From positions 744,001 through 808,000 of the forward strand of contig CBDFLL010000005.1 in NCBI GenBank assembly GCA_965249205.1: a stretch of 64,000 bases of DNA, read 5' to 3'. Shown here one piece after another: positions 43,576-51,903 of this stretch. The translations under genes and the position numbers were made by a program. The stretch is from JAQBVV01 sp965249205. GTDB lineage: Bacteria > Acidobacteriota > Vicinamibacteria > Vicinamibacterales > UBA2999. A model generated the notes under the pieces. That model was not told where the DNA came from and searched no databases. It was given only the letters and a program-made list of their open reading frames with translations. The number at the start of each line of letters is the position of its first letter. The first letter of the stretch is position 1.

Positions 43576-45288
43576 GTGGTTGAGCCAACAGAGGGCGGAG
43601 ACGACCGTGCACTCGGCGCCCTGTCTGGGTGGTGGCGGCCCTGGCGCGTGTCGCTGGCGCTGCTGTTGGCGTGCCTCGTGGGCGCGACGGCTTTCGCGTA
43701 CCGTTTTAACACGCTCGGCGGGTCGCTCGGAGGGTTCGACAACGATCACTTCGATATCTTGATGCGGTCGGAGATGCTGCTACGGGGCGAACAGCCCCTG
43801 CGCGACTTCGTGGATGTCGAACTGAGAGGTGCGTGGCCGGCGCTGAGCTATGCCGTGCCGGCGTGGGCACAGCAGATCGGCGGACGCAACTTGCTCTCGG
43901 AGGCGTACCTGACCGTCGGTGCGCTCGCGCTTGCCGCAGCGCTGGTATTTCTGGTGGCGCTGGAACTCTCGCGACGCTGGACGATCGCGGCATTCGTGGC
44001 CGTATTGGTGATCGCCACCGGCCCTAAGCTATACAACTATACGAAGGTCCTGACCCTGACGATGGGCGCCCTGGCGCTTGTCGCGGCGGTCAGAAACCCG
44101 ACGACTCGACGCCTGTCGTACGCCGCAGCCGCCACGGCTGTCGCCGTGCTCTTCAGGCATGATTACGGCGTTTACCTGGGTGTGGGTACGGTGGTCGGCC
44201 TTCTCGCCCGGGACGCGTGGGCGTGGACGGTGATCATCCGAAACCTCGGGGTGTACGCGACTATCACGACCACCCTGCTCCTCCCGGGCGCCGCCTGGGT
44301 TCAGTTCTACCAAGGCATTCCTTCGTATCTAGCAAGGAATATTGAGATCAGTCGCCTCGAGGAAGCACGGACTCACCTTTCGTGGCCCGTCTTTGATGGT
44401 GGTGCTTCGCTGCTCAGTTCGGACAACCTGGTGTCGTTCCTGTACTACGCGTTCTGGTCGGTACTGGCCTTGGGCGCGCTCGTACTCGTCTGGCGAACGA
44501 CGGCAAAGACCGCGCGAGCGACACCGGTCGAGCGTGGGGTCGGCTGCGGACTGCTGACGATGGGTATCCTCGTGACGATCTTCTTCCTACGAGGCAACCT
44601 TCCGGCGCGGTTCGGCGATGCAATCGTCCCCGTCGCGTTGCTCGGGGCCTGGTGTGTTGGCGCCACCGCTGTGCTCCACACGCGGGCGTCTCGCCTGCTG
44701 GCCGCGCTGCCGGCCACGGCGATCCTCGTCTCAATGCTCGGCGCGATGTGGATCATCGGTGAAGTTTCGAGCGAACTCGACACTGGCGGGTTCTGGAATT
44801 CCCGCGAGGAGGTGGTACGCCGGGCCTCAAGGGCAAGGGAAGAACTGCGGAGCCTGCCGCCGGAGACGTGGCAGGGAATGGAGGTCACTGGCACCCTCAA
44901 GGTCGCGCGGTACGTCTCGGAATGCACCAGTCCCGAGGACCACCTCATGGTTGCCGGATACGCGCCGGAGGTACCGGTGCTCGCCCGCCGTCCATTCGCG
45001 GCCGGGCAATCGAAGCTTGCCTTCTCGTTCTACAAATCGGACTTCGACCAGCGGCGCGCGCTAGAAAGGCTGGAGGAGCAGTCGGTGCCGATCGTGCTGG
45101 CTAACTACGAAGACTTCGACGAGGCGTTCGTCACCGACTATCCACTGCTGTGGGATTACGTGTCCGCACGCTACGACCGGGCAGGGATCATTTCTGTGGA
45201 CGATGAGCCGCAGTATATTGTGTTCGTCGACACTGCGCGGTCGCCTAGCGGAACGGACGACGCACTCGGCCTGCCCTGCTTCCAATAA
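43576..45288 (+). CDS. GT-C-type polytopic membrane protein (putative glycosyltransferase)
   Basis: A 570-residue protein with about ten membrane segments in the first 420 residues (VSLALLLACLVGATAFAYRF, LALAAALVFLVALELSRRWT, LLTMGILVTIFFLRGNLPA) and a soluble C-terminal domain. The first loop after TM1 has GFDNDHFDILMRSEMLLRGE then PLRDFVDVE. An acidic loop at this place is where lipid-linked-sugar GT-C enzymes carry their catalytic Asp. Start GTG 43576. It may transfer a polyprenyl-linked sugar at the periplasmic face; the assignment to GT-C is by topology and loop position only. Confidence 0.6.
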   Translation: MVEPTEGGDDRALGALSGWWRPWRVSLALLLACLVGATAFAYRFNTLGGSLGGFDNDHFDILMRSEMLLRGEQPLRDFVDVELRGAWPALSYAVPAWAQQIGGRNLLSEAYLTVGALALAAALVFLVALELSRRWTIAAFVAVLVIATGPKLYNYTKVLTLTMGALALVAAVRNPTTRRLSYAAAATAVAVLFRHDYGVYLGVGTVVGLLARDAWAWTVIIRNLGVYATITTTLLLPGAAWVQFYQGIPSYLARNIEISRLEEARTHLSWPVFDGGASLLSSDNLVSFLYYAFWSVLALGALVLVWRTTAKTARATPVERGVGCGLLTMGILVTIFFLRGNLPARFGDAIVPVALLGAWCVGATAVLHTRASRLLAALPATAILVSMLGAMWIIGEVSSELDTGGFWNSREEVVRRASRAREELRSLPPETWQGMEVTGTLKVARYVSECTSPEDHLMVAGYAPEVPVLARRPFAAGQSKLAFSFYKSDFDQRRALERLEEQSVPIVLANYEDFDEAFVTDYPLLWDYVSARYDRAGIISVDDEPQYIVFVDTARSPSGTDDALGLPCFQ

Positions 45289-45352
45289 GACGCGTTCACT
45301 AGCCAACCCGCGCTGATGAATGGCGCTGATCTGCGGGGCCGCGGGCAGCACC

Positions 45353-46816
45353 TCATTCGTATTCCTTCACGATTCTCAGCTGCCCTCCGTCGTCGAAACG
45401 GGCGACACCGGATGCGACGGCGCGCTCCACGGTGAACGACCAGACATCCGCAAACCGGCCGCGGAGCCGCTCGGGTGCACGCAAGACGGCACGATCGCGC
45501 GCGCGCCGGTACAAGTCGATACGTTTCTCGAGTTGCCCCTGCGCCACGGGCATCCAGTCTGGCGACTCGACCTTCCGCATGAGACAGAAATTTCGCTTGT
45601 CGCGTCCCTTCACGAAAATCGGTTCGAAGCCTGACGCCGTGAGCGCGCGAACCAGCGACGGTCAATCGCACGCCTGGAGATGCAACGGATTCATGGTCGC
45701 GATCATCGACTGTCCGCTCTTCAGAAACTCGCTGTCGTCGATCTCGTTATACAGATAGAGGTGCCCGCCAGGTTTCAACGCGGTCCGGACCTCAGCGAGA
45801 AACCGCTCGAGCCGTACCGCGTGGTTGAACATGTGATTGCAGATGATGAGATCGAACGGCTCATCGAAAGCAATGGCGAAGTCGTCGAAATCGATGAGTT
45901 CCGAGGCCTCGATGCCGTACAGCTCTTGCAAGATGAACTGCTGGCTCTCCCAAATCGGCATTGCGTAGACGTCCGCCCCGTAGTGGCGCCTGAGGCCTTC
46001 CAGGATAGTGCCGGCTCGCGGCCGCACCTCAAGCACCCGGGCGCCGCGCGGCTCGAGCAACGAGCCAAGGATGTCGACGTGTCCCGCATTCGCGAACCGA
46101 TCTTTGAAGACACCCGAAAGATAATCGCCGTCCTGGTGATCGGACACGAACACGCCGCGTGCAATGAGCTGTCGGTATCGCTCGCGATCCTGGTCGGTCA
46201 GGGGATGGGGATTGAAAAGCGGATTCTTGGCGTCCTTGTCGATGACATCCTCAAAGTGTTCGACAAGATAGCCATACCGCCCTCCGTACGGTCGTCGCGT
46301 CGCGTACAGAATGCCGCAGCCATGGCAGATCGCGTAGTCGTACCACGAAGCCCGATCGTCTGGCGCCGTGTCCAGCAGCATGAGTTTGTTCCACTCGCAG
46401 ACGATCGTCCGATCGTCGGTACCGCAGGCTGGACACGCTGCCAACTCGAGCCACTCATCCGTTGTGCCGGCCGCACGATCAGCTGCCGTCGGCGATCCAC
46501 TGGGAACGCGCTCGGGCGTCACAACCGTCTGCACGGGACGACCGAGAGGTAGCGCCCTTTCGCCACTATTGACAAGCGCCGCGAGCCGCCCGAGCTGTAG
46601 GTGAGACTGAAGCAGGCGCTCACCCACGTCGTCGCGCAGGGCAGTCAGTTCACCGCGGAGCGCGCGCATTTCGCCGTCATGTTTCTTCGCCGTTTGTCGA
46701 TTCGCCTCCGCGATCGTGCCTCGAAGCCCCTTCTCGACGTGACGGAGGTCGCGAGCAAGGCGATCCGGCATCGCCAGCAGCGAGCGAACGGATGTCAGAA
46801 GGCGACCAATACGCAT
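45353..46816 (-). pseudogene. SAM methyltransferase interrupted by an in-frame stop codon
   Basis: From ATG 46816 the protein has an N-terminal helix (LRHVEKGLRGTIAEANRQTA), a zinc ribbon (AACPACGTDDRTIVCEWNK, ICHGCGILYATRRPYGG), VLEVRPRAGTILEGLRRHYG, LIICNHMFNHAVRLERFLAE and MNPLHLQACD, then TGA at 45664-45662. The same frame continues without another stop to 45353: PSLVRALTASGFEPIFVKGR and DKRNFCLMRKVESPDWMP, exactly the C-terminal part expected. The split is one substitution (for example CGA to TGA). It is a nonsense mutation, a sequencing error, or read-through. The SAM loop GxGxG is also unusual (RPRAG). Confidence 0.75.
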
Positions 46817-46981
46817 AGGGCATTCTATCGCCGTGGCGCCGGCACACCACACAAGGAGCACTATGGCAGGGGGCACCACATCGCGGCGTGGGGCTTCCGT
46901 TAGTCTGTGGGAATGTCGCGACCGCGTCGTACAGGCCGCAGCCTGCGGTCGATGGACGAGCGTCGGCGTCCTGGCCTCGAC

Positions 46982-47641
46982 TTACCGCACTTCGTCAAAC
47001 CAAACGAAGCGTCCCTTAGCGATGATGACGGCCCCGCGAGATTCAAAGTATTCCATGAGCGTTGCGTCTCCAAACTGCGGCCCTGCGTAATCGCTTTGCG
47101 CGATCATCTTGAGTACGACGCGCCCGCCAATTTTGACTATATTGTCTCTAAGGTTATCGAGGAAAAACGCCCAGTCATCGATGTCGAACAAGACGAAATT
47201 CCCGTGCCTGCCTTTCGAATTGAATCCAACGCGGAAGCCCGTAACGAGATCGAAGCGCGTCGGAAATGTCGGCAAGGGCACCTGCGCCAGGATCTTGTGC
47301 TGAACCACTTTGACGTCCATCCACTTCGTCAGCGCCGCATAGGCAGCCGAACCTGGCCGGTCGAGGCCGCACGCATCATGACCGAGCACAGCGCACGCAT
47401 ACGGGAAATGCCCGGGGCCGGTGCCCAAATCCAGTATGCGCTGCGGGGGAAGCTGATGTAAGTCGAGTTTCTTGGCGAGCTGCCACATGTGCCGCAGCCA
47501 TCGCTCCGTGTCGAAGTATTTGGCCTTGTTCGCGGTCTGCTCGCCCAACCCGCGACGGATGTTCTCGAATTCGTCCCAGTTCAGGCCCTCGCGCGCGTGG
47601 TTGAGAAACGCAGCCTCAGTGTGATCGTTGAGCGGTGCCAT
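46982..47641 (-). CDS. Class I SAM-dependent methyltransferase
   Basis: A 219-residue protein with ILDLGTGPGHFPYACAVLGH, CGLDRPGSAAYAALTKWMDV, FDLVTGFRVGFNSKGRH and LRDNIVKIGGRVVLKMIAQS. A class I fold with a clear SAM loop at about residue 70. The N-terminus is helical (HAREGLNWDEFENIRRGLGE). It is divergently transcribed from the FkbM gene at 47813 with an AT-richer spacer between. Substrate unknown. Confidence 0.75.
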   Translation of the reverse strand: MAPLNDHTEAAFLNHAREGLNWDEFENIRRGLGEQTANKAKYFDTERWLRHMWQLAKKLDLHQLPPQRILDLGTGPGHFPYACAVLGHDACGLDRPGSAAYAALTKWMDVKVVQHKILAQVPLPTFPTRFDLVTGFRVGFNSKGRHGNFVLFDIDDWAFFLDNLRDNIVKIGGRVVLKMIAQSDYAGPQFGDATLMEYFESRGAVIIAKGRFVWFDEVR

Positions 47642-47684
47642 GAGTTCTTTGATTGATGTCTACTTACTGCGGGTCCGTTTACCG

Positions 47685-47704
47685 ACTGTACTAAGAGTAC
47701 CAGT
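47685..47704. promoter_or_regulatory. Imperfect inverted repeat in divergent promoter region
   Basis: ACTGTACTAAGAGTACCAGT is a near-perfect dyad (GTACT-AAG-AGTAC core) in the spacer between divergent genes at 47641 and 47813. It is AT-richer than its surroundings and suits an operator, but no second copy or regulator is evident. Confidence 0.25.
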
Positions 47705-47812
47705 AGCATTAGCATTCTAGAAAGTGGAATACCCTGCGTACGTCCGAACACTCTACGGCCATAGCGGAACGTCCCTTGATCGTCGGCGTCCCCCGTGTGA
47801 AAGGGTACAGGC

Positions 47813-48655
47813 ATGTCAGAAGGTAGCGATGACGTGGAGACTGCCCGCCGCAAGCAAGAGGAGCAGTTTGCGAAGAAGGAGTTTGGCCTGCTGCTCTACC
47901 GTCTGCAGAATCTCCCGCCGACCGCGCGCGCCAAACTGCAGGGGGTCTTCACCCAGCACCTCATTGATGAAACCCTCACGGTCGAAACCCCGCGCGGGCC
48001 GCTGTCGTTCGTCCTGCTCGGAAGGTCAGGTGCGCCGGCACTGTCGCTGCTCAGGAGGCAACCGGACACGATCGCATGGATCGACGCATTCCAACCGAAT
48101 AGCGTGTTTTGGGACGTAGGCGCGAACGTCGGTATCTACAGCCTGTATGCCGCCCTTCGTCACGACACGAAGGTCGTTGCGTTCGAGCCGGCGGCCGTCA
48201 ACTACTTCCTGCTGGCCGCAAATGTCGAAGCAAACCGCTTCGAAGACTCAGTCGAATGCCTGTTGGTGGGCCTCAGCGACGAGAGCGCGATCTCGCGCCT
48301 CGAGGTGTCACAGTTCGTACCCGCGGCGTCATTCAGTTTTCGCGGGAAGAAGGCCAGACCGTACGCTGGTCGACAGGCCGCACTGATGGCATCGATGGAT
48401 CAACTCATCGAGGACTACGGTCTCGCGTGTCCTAATTACATCAAGATCGACGTGCCCGGCTTGACCGAGGCCATCATCGACGGTGGCGTGCGCATGCTTC
48501 AGCGGCATGAGTTACAAGAGGTGCACATCGAGTGCACGGAGAAATCGACAGGAGGGCGCCACGTCGTGGAGGTGCTGGGGCATGCCAGCTTTGTCGTGGC
48601 CAGCGGAAGCTCGCGCGACGGCAGCGCCGACACGACGTTCGTCAGAGCGCCGTGA
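47813..48655 (+). CDS. FkbM-family methyltransferase
   Basis: A 280-residue protein with SVFWDVGANVGIYSLYAALR, VVAFEPAAVNYFLLAANVEA, LVGLSDESAISRLEVSQFVP, NYIKIDVPGLTEAIIDGGVR and EVHIECTEKSTGGRHVVEVL. This is the standard FkbM O-methyltransferase order; the usual DVEGxE is DVPGLTE here. The N-terminal about 40 residues are helical. Likely a sugar O-methyltransferase; the target is not determinable. Confidence 0.8.
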   Translation: MSEGSDDVETARRKQEEQFAKKEFGLLLYRLQNLPPTARAKLQGVFTQHLIDETLTVETPRGPLSFVLLGRSGAPALSLLRRQPDTIAWIDAFQPNSVFWDVGANVGIYSLYAALRHDTKVVAFEPAAVNYFLLAANVEANRFEDSVECLLVGLSDESAISRLEVSQFVPAASFSFRGKKARPYAGRQAALMASMDQLIEDYGLACPNYIKIDVPGLTEAIIDGGVRMLQRHELQEVHIECTEKSTGGRHVVEVLGHASFVVASGSSRDGSADTTFVRAP

Positions 48656-48825
48656 AGCGAACGCCCAGGCCCGACGAGCGCCGCGCATGCGAGCGCAGCG
48701 CATCGAACGCTCCCTGAAACGTGCGTCGAAACGGGGGCATTACCCGCTCGCTCGTGAGGAAGCGCCGGATGAACGCCTGCGTCGAGGCGCGTCGTCCTGG
48801 AAGAAATTATGCGCTCCGTATCGTC

Positions 48826-49218
48826 TCAACGGCGGGGATCTCGTGGAGATTCTGGAAGGTCGCACACCTGCGAGTCGCAACCGAACCGACTGCGGTTCTT
48901 CGCTACCCAGGCGTAGACTTTCGGGCCAATCCAGCCCGTGCCTGGGAAGTAGCACAACGGGAGGAAGGGCCACATGAGCGGACTTTCCCACAGAAGGCGG
49001 CGGAAGGCGAAGAACCCCCGCGTGACCGAGCGGTCTGGAGCAACGGCGAACATGGCGTGGTCGAAGTCGGCGTGAAGCAGCTCTGGAAACATCGAGCTGA
49101 TTTGCGTCCGCGCGTTCGCGTCATGAAAGCGTAGCGCTCCACGCGCATCGAACGCTCGGCAGATCTTGAGCGTCCGCACGCAGAATCCGCACTGCCCGTC
49201 GTAGATCACATCCAGCAT
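48826..49218 (-). CDS. DCC-family thiol-disulfide oxidoreductase-like protein
   Basis: A 130-residue protein beginning MLDVIYDGQCGFCVRTLKIC with the YDGxCxxC motif, followed by ALRFHDANAR, FFAFRRLLWESPLMWPFLPL and GPKVYAWVAKNRSRFG. This is the DCC (DUF393) fold, a thioredoxin-like family often encoded beside HTTM membrane proteins. Here its divergent neighbour (49439) is only a short protein with the periplasmic module found in the HTTM protein at 33229. Redox role inferred. Confidence 0.8.
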   Translation of the reverse strand: MLDVIYDGQCGFCVRTLKICRAFDARGALRFHDANARTQISSMFPELLHADFDHAMFAVAPDRSVTRGFFAFRRLLWESPLMWPFLPLCYFPGTGWIGPKVYAWVAKNRSRFGCDSQVCDLPESPRDPRR

Positions 49219-49438
49219 CTAGTCGCTCTTCCGGACCGCTCCAGCACCACTGACGCGCGCCATCAGGCAGGTATCGCGAGCTTCTCACTCGCTGAAACTG
49301 TCGCGCTCTGTCTCTGATCGTAGGTCACGTACCCCGTGGGGTCAATTTGCGTGTTGCATGACGCAGAGGTCACAGTGACGGCCGTCAGCCACGAACTCAC
49401 GCTCGAAACCCCTCGGGTTCACGGTATATATATGGTCG

Positions 49439-49930
49439 ATGGCCGTGCAGCAACATCCTGAAACGGGCACGACGCGGTGGGCGCGCGTCGCCACGGTCGT
49501 CGCCGCCTCGGTCATGCTTTCGCTTGGCGTCGCGTACTATCTGACGTACGAACCTTCGGTCAGGATCGGGGTTCGCTGGCAAGACGGAGTGAGCCTGGAA
49601 CAGCGGGCACGGCTTGAGCGTCGGTTCCGGCTGGTGAACGGGGTGCCCTCGGAGACGCACATCAGATACGACTTACTGGACACCCGACGATCAAACATCG
49701 AGGCGCTCGTCACGGACCGGAACACGGAGGACACCGAGAGCGTAAGTCGGACCGCCTTCGTGGCGCCCGCCGACATCGAGTACGGTGAGAGTTGGATGTG
49801 GGTCGCGCACCGGATTCCAGGACTCCGGGCGCCGGGCGTGGTCGAGGCACTTCTGATGGCGTGTATCGTCGTGCTCGCCATTGATGTGGAGAGGCGTATA
49901 AGAGGCGGCCGATCGCGGAGGGGAGCGTAG
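49439..49930 (+). CDS. Stand-alone RWRxxLS-module membrane protein
   Basis: A 163-residue protein: TM1 (VATVVAASVMLSLGVAYYLT), extracytoplasmic module (VRIGVRWQDGVSLEQRARLE, YDLLDTRRSNIEALVTDRNT, FVAPADIEYG), then TM2 (VVEALLMACIVVLAIDVERR) and a basic end. It parallels the N-termini of the HTTM protein at 33229 and the protein at 37646, but has no further domain. It could be a natural minimal form or the relic of a larger gene. Confidence 0.65.
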   Translation: MAVQQHPETGTTRWARVATVVAASVMLSLGVAYYLTYEPSVRIGVRWQDGVSLEQRARLERRFRLVNGVPSETHIRYDLLDTRRSNIEALVTDRNTEDTESVSRTAFVAPADIEYGESWMWVAHRIPGLRAPGVVEALLMACIVVLAIDVERRIRGGRSRRGA

Positions 49931-49950
49931 CACGCTGCCGCGGCGGCGAT

Positions 49951-50286
49951 TTAGCGTGCGCCTGGCGAGCCCAACTGCTCGGCGCCGTCGATCTCACTGC
50001 GAATACCGTCGCGCGCGCGCGTCAGCGCCGCGACCAGCTCATTGGCGCGCGCCCTGAACTGCGCAGTAACGAGAGCGAGGTCGCCGATCAGCATGCGGCT
50101 GGCGAGTTGCGCCGTCTCGTCCTCCGCCGCCCCGCTCAGCGCCTCGGTCAGGGAGGCAATGCGCGCGATCAGGACGTCGACTTGTTCAAGCGTGACGTCG
50201 GAGGTGGGTTTCGCGCCGGCCGGCGGCAGGCGCAGGCGCTCAAGCAGTAGGATCAGGTCGTTTGACGAGATCGCACGATCAGGCAC
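49951..50286 (-). CDS. Small helical hypothetical protein
   Basis: 111 residues, nearly all helix-forming: LILLLERLRLPPAGAKPTSD, LIARIASLTEALSGAAEDET, LALVTAQFRARANELVAALT. No signal, membrane segment or known motif. It is convergent with the short module protein at 49930 and divergent from another coiled-coil protein at 50326. The reading frame looks real from composition. Function unknown. Confidence 0.5.
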   Translation of the reverse strand: MPDRAISSNDLILLLERLRLPPAGAKPTSDVTLEQVDVLIARIASLTEALSGAAEDETAQLASRMLIGDLALVTAQFRARANELVAALTRARDGIRSEIDGAEQLGSPGAR

Positions 50287-50325
50287 GGCTCATCATACGA
50301 TTGTTTGGCTGGGAGTAGCTGTGGA

Positions 50326-50787
50326 ATGAAAACCGCCATCATCAGAATGCTCGCCACCGTTCGCCTTGCCCCGGCCAGCCGGGTCGAGCATCTCGCCGAC
50401 CAAGCGCAGCGGGCGGCCGCGAGAGTGTCGGGGCTTGAAGAACGATTGGCGAAGCTGCGCGCCGACGTTGACACCTGGAAGCGACACTACGAGGACTCAG
50501 CCAAGACTGCGGCTGAATGGAAGCAGACCGCGTCCGCAGCCAACGCAAAGACAGCGCGTTCAGCGGCACATTCCAAGCGGGCGGAGGCTTCGGCCGAGGA
50601 ATGGAAGGCTCGAGCTCTCGCGCTGAAGGCGCAACTCCACTCGCTCCGTGAACGGCTCAGCCACGCGAGCCAGGCGGCCACGCTGGCGCGGGAGCATTTG
50701 ATGGCCACGGAGGTCAAGCTGGACCTCGTCGAGGCGGCCATCCAAGTCCTCGACACACGCACGCGTAAAACAGCGGCCGGATCCTGA
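50326..50787 (+). CDS. Small coiled-coil protein with WK heptads
   Basis: From ATG 50326 (MKTAIIRML) 153 residues of coiled coil with seven-residue WK spacing: VDTWKRHYEDSAKTAAEWKQ, and EEWKARALALKAQLHSLRER. The segment LRADVDTWKRHYED resembles LRANVEAWKRKAED in the coiled coil of the FkbM methyltransferase at 10462. It may be a free-standing version of that arm (a scaffold) or the remnant of a similar methyltransferase. GGGAG lies 10 nt upstream. Confidence 0.55.
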   Translation: MKTAIIRMLATVRLAPASRVEHLADQAQRAAARVSGLEERLAKLRADVDTWKRHYEDSAKTAAEWKQTASAANAKTARSAAHSKRAEASAEEWKARALALKAQLHSLRERLSHASQAATLAREHLMATEVKLDLVEAAIQVLDTRTRKTAAGS

Positions 50788-50907
50788 CCGCACCGTCCGC
50801 GCGCGGCGCGCCTCTGTCCAGGAAACATTGGTCGGCGCTCCCTGAGCAACGCGGCCCGGCGGGACGCCTCGACGCCCAAGCTGGCCACTTTATTCTGACC
50901 CGAGCCC

Positions 50908-51690
50908 TTAGTCCACGACACCGTCCACGTGCGAGACCACCGGGCTCACACGCATGGCGCGGCCGACTCGCCAGCGAATACCAATGAGCGCGCCCAGCGT
51001 CTGGTAGATGTCACGTGGAAATCTGACTCCTGAGTTCTTTCGATGGCTCCAGCGAACAGGATACTGATGTACGGCTATGCCCATGCGACGCGCCAGGTAC
51101 AGAATCTCCGCGTCGAAGGCCCAGTCGTCGCACCGCTGCAGAGAAAAAATAGCCACTTGAAACCGCACGTGAAATCAACGATCGTGCGCCAGAGAAGCAG
51201 CCGGGCGAACCACGTGAAACCGCTCCCGAGGATCTCGCGATGCAACGGCTGTCGCTGTTCTATGCGAGAACCCTGAACCTTCCTGGACCCGATCACGATG
51301 GGCGTGTCTCCACTCACGAGCGCAGCCATCGCGCCCGTCAGTTCCGTTATCGGAACAGAGAGATCCGCGTCCATGAAGAACAGGTACTTGCCCCGCGCCG
51401 CCAGGACCCCTGTCCTGATGCTGGCGCCCTTCCCGGCATTCGGATGATGGCGGAGTATTCGAACGGAAGGGTGGGTGTCGCTGTAGTCATTCAGGAGCGC
51501 GGCACTGCCATCTGTGGATCCGTCATCAACGACGATGACCTCCGAACTGTATGCCTGCGCGGCAAGGAAACCCCCTATCGTCCCAAGGGTCTCTTCGATA
51601 CTCAGAGCCTCGTTGTATGCGGGGATGATGATCGACAGTTCGATCGGGGGCTGCGTCGAAGGCGGGACGGCGTTACTCAGAAACAGTCTC
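50908..51690 (-). pseudogene. GT2 glycosyltransferase (dolichol-phosphate-sugar-synthase-like), disrupted
   Basis: The minus strand encodes PIELSIIIPAYNEALSIEET, EVIVVDDGSTDGSAALLNDY, HHPNAGKGASIRTGVLAARG, YLFFMDADLSVPITELTGAM and TIVDFTCGFK, an intact GT2 N-terminal half. The expected continuation (QRCDDWAFDAEILYLARRMG, VHQYPVRWSHRKNSGVRFPR) is present but in another frame, with a stretch of about a dozen residues missing at about 51150. No ATG, GTG or TTG starts the first frame, so the 5' end may be damaged as well. Two lesions make function unlikely. Confidence 0.7.
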
Positions 51691-51903
51691 CTGCAAGTGA
51701 CGAACCAGCATCGACAGAATTGTACACAATAGCGCCTTCGGGGCCTTCTGAGTCCACCGACCCAACTAGAAACAACGGATCCCAGGGGTGCCTGGTTTCT
51801 GTGAAAACGCTCAAGAGCGACGGCACATCCGTTTGATCGGTCTCAGGGCGGATAATATAGTGATCGTGATTAGTTCTTTCGGGCCGCAGTCCCCCCAAAG
51901 CAC

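Noticed and set aside
44445..44948. Long minus-strand ORF inside the GT-C-like gene
   Set aside because: Shadow of the real gene; Arg/Ser-rich translation without motifs, as is usual for opposite frames in GC-rich DNA.
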